From contig JAQGPB010000006.1 in assembly GCA_028293265.1 (NCBI GenBank), positions 1 to 6,580 on the forward strand: DNA of 6,580 bases, written 5' to 3'. The notes under the pieces were generated by a model. That model saw only the letters and a list, made by a program, of their open reading frames with translations, made no database searches and had not been told where the DNA came from. The position numbers and the translations under genes are program-made. The first letter of the stretch is position 1; the number at the start of each line of letters is the position of its first letter. This document shows, one piece after another, positions 1 to 6,063 of the stretch. Source of the DNA: Pedosphaera sp. (GTDB taxonomy: Bacteria; Verrucomicrobiota; Verrucomicrobiae; Limisphaerales; Pedosphaeraceae).

Positions 1-28
1 GCGGATTGCGGATTGCGGATTGCGGATT
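1..28. repeat. Heptanucleotide tandem repeat, (GCGGATT)x4
   Basis: Four exact head-to-tail copies of GCGGATT occupy the first 28 bases, followed by GGGGG. A further partial copy (GCGGAT) occurs at 65-70. Because the window begins inside the array, its true length is unknown. Seven is not a multiple of three, so any reading frame through the array cycles through three frames and copy-number changes would shift frame. The array lies in the open frame of the P-type ATPase fragment downstream. Confidence 0.9.
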
Positions 29-897
29 GGGGGAAGGCGGGTGCGACTTTCAACGTCGAACGGAGCGGATCGGGTGAAATGGCGCGCGGTGTTCTCAACC
101 TGAAACTTGGGGCACGGAGATCTCCTAACGTCCATGGGAATGACGGAGCAGCGACTGCGACGGCTGGCGATTCAAATAATTCCCGGAATGAGCCAGTCAC
201 TGTGCGGCTGGGTTCATTGCGGTGGCTCAAAGAATCCGGGGTGGATTTGATGGCGGGAATGACCTTCGAGGAAAAATGGTCGGCGCAGGGAGCGACATTG
301 CTGGGAGTCGCTGCCGGCAAGAAATTGCTCGGCGTGCTGGCAGTGAAGGACACGCTTAAGCCGGACTCCGCAGAGGTGGTGCGACAGTTGCAGCGCGACG
401 GCTTGAAAACTTATCTGGTCACGGGAGACAATTCGCGGACCGCGCGGGTCATCGCGGAACAGGCGGGAATTCCGGCCGAAAATGTTTTTGCGGAAGTGCG
501 GCCCGAGCAAAAGGCGCAGTTTATCCAAGACTTGCGGAAGGCGGGCGAGCGCGTGGCGTTCGTGGGCGACGGCATCAATGACGCGCCAGCGTTGGAGGCG
601 GCGGATCTGGGGATCGCGGTGAGCCGGGCAAGCGACGTGGCGCGGGCGGCGGCGGATATTATCTTGTTGCGGTCGGAAATCCAGGCGGTGCCGGAAGCAC
701 TCGGGCTGGCGCGGGCGGCGTTGCGAACCATCAAACAGAATTTATTCTGGGCGTTTTTTTACAATGCCGCCGGGATTCCGCTGGCCGCGCTCGGATTTAT
801 GAGCCCGCTGTTATGCGCGCTGGCCATGGGGATGTCAGACCTGGTGGTGATCGGCAACGCGCTGCGGTTGCTGCGGTGGAAATTCAAGGGCCGATGA
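1..897 (+). CDS. P1B-type heavy-metal-transporting P-type ATPase, C-terminal part (5'-incomplete or rearranged)
   Basis: This is the hinge/HAD and last-membrane region of a metal-exporting P-type ATPase, probably a Cu+-type (P1B) pump. Numbering from a possible TTG start at 13, TGDN is at 137-140, GDGINDAP at 185-192, a helix carrying FFYN ends at 248-251, and the final helix carries MGMSD (272-276) and GNALRL. Recognisable ATPase sequence starts near residue 60 (about nt 190), at the end of the nucleotide-binding domain (VRLGSLRWL). Missing from the window are the metal-binding domains, the first six helices, the actuator TGE loop and the phosphorylation motif DKTGT. The first ~60 residues do not resemble the N-domain and begin in a 7-bp repeat, although the frame is open from base 1. 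A full pump is about 700-850 residues, so this is cut by the window edge, rearranged or a remnant. It ends 6 bp from the stop of the converging methyltransferase gene. Confidence 0.85.
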   Translation, partial: ADCGLRIADWGKAGATFNVERSGSGEMARGVLNLKLGARRSPNVHGNDGAATATAGDSNNSRNEPVTVRLGSLRWLKESGVDLMAGMTFEEKWSAQGATLLGVAAGKKLLGVLAVKDTLKPDSAEVVRQLQRDGLKTYLVTGDNSRTARVIAEQAGIPAENVFAEVRPEQKAQFIQDLRKAGERVAFVGDGINDAPALEAADLGIAVSRASDVARAAADIILLRSEIQAVPEALGLARAALRTIKQNLFWAFFYNAAGIPLAALGFMSPLLCALAMGMSDLVVIGNALRLLRWKFKGR

Positions 898-903
898 GAT
901 GAT

Positions 904-2007
904 TTACATCCGAATCAAAAAGACCTGGCCCGATTGCATGTAAAGCGGAAGGAAGCCGGCGGCGGCGGGCGTTTTGAGAAAATGATTCAACGCTACCCGC
1001 GCGCCGATCAGCAGCGGGGTGTGACCGGGATCTTCCACGATCATGATGCCGCCCTTCACTATCAATGGCGCCACTTTTTGCATGGCCGCCAGCACTGCTT
1101 CGTATAGATCAACGTCAATATTCGCCACGCAAATGCCCTTGATGGTGGACGGCAAGGCGTCATCAATCACATTGCTCTTGGCCACGACCACCCGGGGGCC
1201 GCTTTCGGGCCTTTCATATTTGCGCAACCGCTTTTCGACTTCCGCCTTGCCTTCGGTCTGGTGCGTGCCGGCCCAGTAGGCGTCGGCGCTGCTTTTGGCC
1301 TGGGAATATTCAAACCCTTCAAACACATCCAGAAAATAGCAGTTCCGGCGCAGCCCGATTTCGCGCATGTAACGCAGCGCCGCACAGCCGCTGCTCCCGC
1401 GAAAACAGCCGATCTCAAGATAATCCCCTTCCAAGCGGGCGGTCACGTCAATCGCCTGGATCAGGTTGATGAAGTCGTGCGGACCAAAATCCCACTTGGC
1501 AAATCCGGCTGCGCGCTGCTCGACATATTCCGCTTCCAGAACTTTGCGGGCGATGTTGTTGTCGTGAACATAGAGCGAAGGCGTCGCATCATAGACCGGG
1601 ATGAAGGTGCCGCCGCGAGAAATGATCTGTTCAATGAAAGGAGCGCCGGTCTCGTCCGAATCGCAGGCGTAGAGGAAGACCGAGTTTTGAAAATCGCGGG
1701 TTTCAAATTCCTTGACGGACAATTTTCGGCAATCCAGGCACGGCACGCCCGGAACCACGAGGTCTTGATCCAGCAGAACGATCAAGGATTTTTTCGGAAA
1801 TTTCCAAACCGCCTCTTTGATGGCGAACTGCACGTTCTCCAGATTAATCTTCGAAGGAAAAAGTACTTGTGCGGGAGTTTCCGGCACCGGAGCCGACTCG
1901 CTCACGGGAGCAGGAGCGGGCGGCAGCGGACGGTATTTTACCGGCGCAGTTGGCAGGGTGAGATAATCGGTTTTCATAAAATTTGGCAGGTCAAGGGTTC
2001 GGTTCAT
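904..2007 (-). CDS. TylF/MycF-like class I SAM-dependent O-methyltransferase with N-terminal extra domain
   Basis: This 367-residue protein probably O-methylates a sugar or glycan intermediate. The C-terminal ~180 residues carry the class I fold with TylF/MycF features: SAM-binding loop GDYLEIGCFRGSS (194-206), FLDVFEGF (225-232), the acidic metal/catalytic segment NIDVDLYE (296-303), and GGIMIVEDPG (319-328) where the family usually has a DD pair followed by Tyr. Residues ~22-50 form a Pro/Ala-rich linker. Residues ~55-140 alternate hydrophobic strands and helices like a small Rossmann-type domain whose role I do not recognise. The gene is last in a three-gene minus-strand set, 12 bp after the stop of the glycosyltransferase gene. 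No clear Shine-Dalgarno precedes the ATG at 2007; Met11 (ATG at 1977) is an alternative start. The methyltransferase class is well supported, the acceptor is inferred from neighbours. Confidence 0.85.
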   Translation of the reverse strand: MNRTLDLPNFMKTDYLTLPTAPVKYRPLPPAPAPVSESAPVPETPAQVLFPSKINLENVQFAIKEAVWKFPKKSLIVLLDQDLVVPGVPCLDCRKLSVKEFETRDFQNSVFLYACDSDETGAPFIEQIISRGGTFIPVYDATPSLYVHDNNIARKVLEAEYVEQRAAGFAKWDFGPHDFINLIQAIDVTARLEGDYLEIGCFRGSSGCAALRYMREIGLRRNCYFLDVFEGFEYSQAKSSADAYWAGTHQTEGKAEVEKRLRKYERPESGPRVVVAKSNVIDDALPSTIKGICVANIDVDLYEAVLAAMQKVAPLIVKGGIMIVEDPGHTPLLIGARVALNHFLKTPAAAGFLPLYMQSGQVFLIRM

Positions 2008-2019
2008 ATTTGTAAACGC

Positions 2020-3234
2020 TTAGGCGGCCAAAGCGGGTTCAACGATTTCGCCGTAGTCGGGCTGGATGTCGTTGGCGACCCAGTCCAAGACTTGGCGGAT
2101 GCGTTTTTCAATGGTGTGAAAAGCGGCAATTTTGGCCTTGGCGCGGACGGCAAGCTGGCGCGCCCATTCGGGTTCCTGCTGCAAATGCCGGATATGCGCC
2201 GCCAGTTCCGCCGGCCGATCGCGTCGAAAATAGAGAATCTCCTCACCCTCGATGAAAAGAGCGCGATTGCGCGGACGCCCGGGAATGTCCCAGGAAATCA
2301 ATGGACAGCCGGCCGCCATGGCTTCGATTACGCGGCTGGAAAATGCCTTGAGGTGACTGGGAAGATTGACCTGCGCGCAAGCTTGCGGCAGCCCGGCCAT
2401 CCAGCAATCAAAAATTTCCCGGCGAAGCGGACGCCACGCGGCCAGGTAAGCTTCAAGATTTTGGCTGGTCACGGGTGCGGGCGACAAGAGCAACTCCGTG
2501 GAAGTTTGCTGAAATTTATCGAACTTTTGCGGCAGTGGCGTGGCGTCCTCGGGAGCCGGTGGGCGCACGAGCAAATTGCGAAGGTCTTCGCGCTGCATCC
2601 AGCTCGCCCGCTCACCATAGACCGCGCCATGGAACACGGCGGGCACTTTTGCATTGCCGCCAGCGCGCGGCGCGATGACGCGGGCGGGGACGGCTCCGGG
2701 CCACCAGAGGGCCTGGGCGACACCTTCCGCGTTGATCCAATCGGCGTCGTGTTCATCCAAGGTGAGCACATGCGTCATGGCGCGCATCTGATGTTCGACA
2801 TACGCCCGGCGGGCTTTGAAAGGCGGGTGGGCCGCGCATTCCTCGGGAGTGTATTCCAATGATTCAACGATGAATCCAATTCTTACGGGCGCAAGCGTGC
2901 GCAGCCAGTCGAGGAAATCATCCTCGAAATGGCTGTGCACCAGGGTTACCCAAATTTGATCAAACGTTTGCCCGGCCAACAGGTTTTTGGCGCGGCTCAA
3001 CCAGGAAGCGGGCGCGGAGGAGGGATGATCCCACAACGCCGGCAAAGTCACGACCTCGACTCCGTTGGCGCGAAAGCCTTCTTCCAAGCCAAGCTGGGCC
3101 GCGTAGGTCATGCTGCGCGCCTGCTGCCAGCGCAGGAATTCGAGCGGGATGAAAAGAACCTTCAGCCCCTGTCCGGGACTGGATTGGAGCGGGGATTCAA
3201 CGAAGTTCATGTTGGAGTGACTTGGGAGTTTCAT
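2020..3234 (-). CDS. GT-B glycosyltransferase, CgeB-like / Glyco_trans_1_2 family
   Basis: A 404-residue glycosyltransferase of the two-Rossmann GT-B type, cytoplasmic (no signal peptide or membrane segment). The N-terminal domain starts with the strand LKVLFIPLE (24-32). The C-terminal domain starts near FHGAVYGERASWM (201-213). The donor-nucleotide-sugar region is LPSHLKAFSSRVIEAMAAGCPLIS (291-314, shown here by position and its core RVIEAMAAGCP), with E304 in the place of the family's conserved acidic residue. The tail FHTIEKRIRQVLDW (372-385) is typical of the CgeB-like group (histidine near the end of the last helices). The gene's start overlaps the 3' end of the RGP-like gene by 38 bp; with the in-frame Met9 (ATG at 3210) the overlap falls to 14 bp. 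Neither start has a convincing Shine-Dalgarno. Overlap suggests translational coupling. Donor and acceptor sugars cannot be read from sequence. Confidence 0.85.
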   Translation of the reverse strand: MKLPSHSNMNFVESPLQSSPGQGLKVLFIPLEFLRWQQARSMTYAAQLGLEEGFRANGVEVVTLPALWDHPSSAPASWLSRAKNLLAGQTFDQIWVTLVHSHFEDDFLDWLRTLAPVRIGFIVESLEYTPEECAAHPPFKARRAYVEHQMRAMTHVLTLDEHDADWINAEGVAQALWWPGAVPARVIAPRAGGNAKVPAVFHGAVYGERASWMQREDLRNLLVRPPAPEDATPLPQKFDKFQQTSTELLLSPAPVTSQNLEAYLAAWRPLRREIFDCWMAGLPQACAQVNLPSHLKAFSSRVIEAMAAGCPLISWDIPGRPRNRALFIEGEEILYFRRDRPAELAAHIRHLQQEPEWARQLAVRAKAKIAAFHTIEKRIRQVLDWVANDIQPDYGEIVEPALAA

Positions 3235-4336
3235 GAACCACTTGGGCGCAAGCCCCGGCCCAGACGGTCATGAGGTCCGCCAGATAATTGAAGAAAGCGC
3301 CCTGCGCGTGCTGGCTCAATTCGCGCCGGAGATGCTGGGCAAGCTGCGCGTAACTGCTGAGATAGGTGTCGCCGGTCAGACGGGCGGAACGGCAGGCGGC
3401 AATCAATGTTTCATTGAGTTCCATACCGGGCAATTCGTCGCGCAGGTCTTTGCAAAGATTGTGTTCGTTGCGATTTTGCTGCACCACCGGCTTGCCGAAA
3501 CGCACGGCGCCACCCATGTGGTCAATGACGGTCCGCAGCAGCCAGGACATCCAGATGTCGCAGTAGCGGCAGATTTTCAAACCGGAAAATTCATAACCCA
3601 TCACGACCATGAACGCCGCCGGGGCGGCGGAGCGGTGCAGGGCGGTGTTTTGGGTGTTGATCGGGCACCAGACGCCGGGCGCCAGCGTTAGATAATCATG
3701 GCTCAGCGGCAGCCTTGTCTCGACGGGAAAATAAATGCGCGTAAGGGCGTCAATGTCCGGATCGCCAGTCCAGAGACCGGCATTCACCACCGGGCGGCAG
3801 ATGCGTTCGTGGTAAGTAGTTTGATCGGGTTTCCAGCGTTGTTGCAAGGGAAAGCCCCGAGGATACACCACGCCAAAATTAGTTTGCATCATGCCGATGC
3901 AGTTGAACCAGCCGGAAGCCGTCGTGATTTCGTTCTGGGAAGCGTTCACACCCAGGCCGCGAACGTGTTCGCCGATGAAGTCGCTGCCGGGGATCAGGAA
4001 ATTGTCGTCATCAATGGTGATGATATGGTCATGGCCTTCCTCCAGCGCATAGAGCAACCCGACGTTGCGGCGTTGGTGGGAATTCCACGGCAAAATACGG
4101 TTCAACTCCGGGAAGCGCTGGAGATAATCCAACTGCTTCTCCACATCGAGGCAGGTCCATTTGAAGCCAAGCTCCCGCGCAAGACTCGTGCAAAGTTCGG
4201 ACGTCGCGGCGGGCGTTTTCTTGTCGCCAACGACGATGAACTCCACCTCTTCATGGCCGTAATGCCGGGCATTCTCGGCATAATCGCGAAGCAGCACCGG
4301 CACATGAATGGTGGTGGTGAGAATGGCTGTGCTCAT
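3197..4336 (-). CDS. RGP / UDP-arabinopyranose mutase-like protein (GT75-type GT-A fold)
   Basis: The protein (379 residues from this start) follows plant reversibly glycosylated polypeptide over its whole length. Plant members interconvert UDP-arabinopyranose and UDP-arabinofuranose and self-glycosylate. Visible landmarks: an N-terminal strand (STAILTTTIHVP), ITIDDDN with the Asp triad at 109-111, PRGFPLQQR with Arg160 and Arg167 spaced seven apart like the two essential plant arginines, VNAGLWTGDPDIDALT (184-199), RYCDIW (257-262; RYDDMW in plants), and a C-terminal helix FFNYLADLMTVW (348-359). The segments GDKKTPA and LPWNSHQRRNVG also recall STELLO-type glycosyltransferases. An in-frame ATG at 4372 would add 12 residues (MLPWGFHAHLDD); I prefer 4336 because it begins directly at the first strand, but no Shine-Dalgarno decides it. 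It is first in the glycan cassette. Family is confident; the exact sugar nucleotide is inferred. Confidence 0.82.
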   Translation of the reverse strand: MSTAILTTTIHVPVLLRDYAENARHYGHEEVEFIVVGDKKTPAATSELCTSLARELGFKWTCLDVEKQLDYLQRFPELNRILPWNSHQRRNVGLLYALEEGHDHIITIDDDNFLIPGSDFIGEHVRGLGVNASQNEITTASGWFNCIGMMQTNFGVVYPRGFPLQQRWKPDQTTYHERICRPVVNAGLWTGDPDIDALTRIYFPVETRLPLSHDYLTLAPGVWCPINTQNTALHRSAAPAAFMVVMGYEFSGLKICRYCDIWMSWLLRTVIDHMGGAVRFGKPVVQQNRNEHNLCKDLRDELPGMELNETLIAACRSARLTGDTYLSSYAQLAQHLRRELSQHAQGAFFNYLADLMTVWAGACAQVVHETPKSLQHELR

Positions 4337-4477
4337 GTCGTCAAGATGGGCATGGAAGCCCCAAGGAAGCATTTTTCATGTTTATGATTCGTGCCAAGGA
4401 GGTTTAGCAATCAACATGCCACGGGCTGTGTGGGCGCGAAATTGGCAAAAAGCCTAATGAAAACACCCAAATCCATC

Positions 4478-4494
4478 GTCAGGGCTCGCCTGAC
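4478..4494. repeat. Perfect inverted repeat GTCAGG-N5-CCTGAC in the intergenic region
   Basis: Two 6-bp arms are exactly complementary around a 5-base spacer (GCTCG), and a CCTAGG palindrome overlaps the right end (4494-4499). It lies between the ABC operon (ends 4585) and the RGP-like gene (starts 4336 or 4372). It could be an operator or a small hairpin. No T-run follows directly on the minus strand (the next bases are GATGGATTTGGG), so it is not a textbook intrinsic terminator. I found no convincing -35/-10 pair on the minus strand between 4373 and 4584. Confidence 0.5.
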
Positions 4495-4562
4495 CTAGGC
4501 AAAAATGAACTGGTAAACTTCTTGCCCGGCGAAAATTACCCCATGGCGGCATCGGGCTGGCC

Positions 4563-4594
4563 CCGGCAGAACCAACCCATCGGTTCACCGCCGG
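4563..4594 (-). terminator. Candidate 3'-end hairpin over the stop codon of the SBP-permease gene
   Basis: On the plus strand CCGGC (4563-4567) pairs with GCCGG (4590-4594), and GAACC (4569-4573) pairs with GGTTC (4582-4586). Between them is a small internal loop (A against ACC) and an 8-base terminal loop. The structure encloses the TGA stop at 4585-4587. It may slow or end ABC operon transcription or protect the mRNA 3' end, but it lacks a following U-tract, so termination is only a guess. Confidence 0.3.
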
Positions 4595-6063
4595 CTGGCC
4601 CCAATCCGCAGACCCCTGGGAATCAGCAAGCGATCAAGAAAATCGAAGGACATCTGCACGAAAAACGCCAGCACCGCCGCCGGAATCGCCCCTTCCAGGA
4701 TCGTGGCATGGTCGTTGAGGTTCAACCCGCTGATGATCGGCTCGCCCAGCCCGCCCGCGCCAATCAGCGCCGCCAAGGTGGCCGTGCCCACGCTGATGAC
4801 TGCGCTGGTTTTGATGCCGGCGAGAATGGACCGCGATGCCATCGGAAGAAAAATACGGATCAATTGCGCGCGCGGCTCCAGCCCGAGCGCCGCCGCCGAC
4901 TCGCGCAACGGCACCGCAATGTCCTGCAGCCCCGTCGCCGTATTTCGCACAATGGGGAGCAGTCCATAGAGCACCAGCGCGATGATGGCCGTGACCGGAC
5001 TGATGCCCAGAACGGGAATCGAGACCAGCAGCGCCAGCAGCGCGAGCGAAGGAATGGTTTGCACGAGGCCGGTCGTTCCCAGGATTAGCTGGCTCACCAA
5101 ACCCGGACGGCTGGCCCAAATTCCCAGCGGAATCCCAATCAGTATGGAGAAGAACAGCGACAAACCCACCAAAAGCAAATGGCGCGCGGTCCAGTGTGCG
5201 ATGTTGGAGGCAAGCGAAGCCTTTTTTTCCCGAGCGGCATCCTCGAAATACAACGAAGCCGCCCGGGAATAAACATTGGTCAGTACCGCCCACGCGATCA
5301 ATTGAATCACGCGCGCATTGCTCAAGGTCCCTTCCATCCGGCGCAGCGCCGCCGGCACCTGCGGGTCTGCATCCAGCCGATACAGGAACACCGCACGGTA
5401 TTGCGGAAAAAAACCAAGGTCATCCTGTAGCACCACCAGGTTGTCCTCGGCGATTTTGGCATCCGTGGAATAAGCATCCTTTAGATCAATGGTGCCGTTG
5501 GCCAGCGCAACATACCCCAACGCATGATCAATTCCGCGAACGTCCCGCATCCTCAAATCATACCGCTCAACCAACGGGTTCCAGCCATCTTTTCGCCGCA
5601 GAAATTCATGCGTCACTCCCGCCACCAACCCGGGGTGCTTTCTCAAATCGCTGATTTTGGTGATGCCCAATCGGCGCGCCCGCTCCCGCCGCATGACCAA
5701 CGCATAAGTATTATCGAAGCCCAGCTCGCCGGTCATGCCCACCCCGTACCGGGACAGTTCCTTTCGCATTTCCTCCAGACTCACTGGCGCGCGGATCTTC
5801 AAAATCTCCTCGCTGATGGTGCCGGTGTATTCGGGATAGGTCGTGATGGCGCCTTGCGTGAGCGCTTCCCAGAGAATGATGGTGCCGCCCATGCCTTGAC
5901 GGTGTTCGGCTGGCAACCCAGCCTCCTCCAAGACACGTTTCGCAATCTCTCCCAACACATACGACTCCGTGAACTTTTTTGATCCAATCACCACCGGTTG
6001 TGGCGCGCCCGTCGCCGACAGGGCAATGAGAATTGCGCCCATGATTGCCGCCAGCAATTTCAT
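4585..6063 (-). CDS. ABC importer fusion: OpuAC-type substrate-binding protein (N) + OpuCB-type permease (C)
   Basis: One 492-residue polypeptide combines the binding protein and the membrane channel of a quaternary-amine (glycine betaine/choline/carnitine) or EgtU-like importer. Residues 1-20 form a signal peptide (K2, hydrophobic core, possible cleavage after ATGA). The binding domain (~23-285) shows SKKFTESYVLGE (28-39), YPEYTGT (76-82), GFDNTYALVMR (115-125), DLKDAYSTDAKI (193-204) and DDLGFFPQYR (214-223). The permease (~293-480) has about five hydrophobic helices and the EAA coupling loop ESAAALGLEPRAQLIRIFLP (388-407), which contacts the ATPase. The ATG overlaps the stop of the upstream ATPase gene as ATGA, a coupling signature. 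Better-known fusions of this class (OpuABC/BusAB, EgtUBC) have the permease first; here the binding domain leads. The ligand cannot be fixed from sequence alone. Confidence 0.92.
   Translation of the reverse strand: MKLLAAIMGAILIALSATGAPQPVVIGSKKFTESYVLGEIAKRVLEEAGLPAEHRQGMGGTIILWEALTQGAITTYPEYTGTISEEILKIRAPVSLEEMRKELSRYGVGMTGELGFDNTYALVMRRERARRLGITKISDLRKHPGLVAGVTHEFLRRKDGWNPLVERYDLRMRDVRGIDHALGYVALANGTIDLKDAYSTDAKIAEDNLVVLQDDLGFFPQYRAVFLYRLDADPQVPAALRRMEGTLSNARVIQLIAWAVLTNVYSRAASLYFEDAAREKKASLASNIAHWTARHLLLVGLSLFFSILIGIPLGIWASRPGLVSQLILGTTGLVQTIPSLALLALLVSIPVLGISPVTAIIALVLYGLLPIVRNTATGLQDIAVPLRESAAALGLEPRAQLIRIFLPMASRSILAGIKTSAVISVGTATLAALIGAGGLGEPIISGLNLNDHATILEGAIPAAVLAFFVQMSFDFLDRLLIPRGLRIGASRR
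6060..6063 (-). promoter_or_regulatory. ATGA stop/start overlap between ATPase and SBP-permease genes
   Basis: Read on the minus strand, the bases from 6063 down to 6060 are ATGA: ATG (6063-6061) opens the SBP-permease gene and TGA (6062-6060) closes the ATPase gene. This arrangement favours re-initiation by the same ribosome and fixes the start of the fusion protein, which begins with a plausible signal peptide. Confidence 0.85.

Noticed and set aside
411..734. A 107-codon minus-strand frame inside the P-type ATPase
   Set aside because: It lies opposite the conserved TGDN-to-GDGINDAP region of the ATPase and is an antisense shadow.
1261..2862. A 533-codon open reading frame on the plus strand, opposite the methyltransferase and glycosyltransferase genes
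   Set aside because: It runs antisense across two well-supported genes and their junction, and its translation is Arg/Gly/His-rich with no recognisable domain. It is explained by codon composition of the minus-strand genes.
3698..4387. A 229-codon plus-strand frame opposite the RGP-like gene
   Set aside because: The minus-strand frame has clear full-length family similarity; the plus-strand product has none and no start signal.
4382..4398. TTGGCACGAATCATAAA on the minus strand as a sigma-54 promoter
   Set aside because: The TGGCAC half matches the -24 element, but the expected -12 TTGC element is absent at the right spacing.
4396..4457. AAGGAGG followed by a 13-codon ATG frame (MPRAVWARNWQKA) on the plus strand
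   Set aside because: The spacing from AAGGAGG to ATG is 13 bases, longer than usual, nearby genes do not use strong Shine-Dalgarno sites, and no plus-strand gene follows that a leader peptide could control.
4634..5293. A second minus-strand frame overlapping the permease domain
   Set aside because: It is a frame-shifted reading of the permease gene, Gly/Ala/Arg/His-rich, while the main frame shows the EAA loop and helices uninterrupted.
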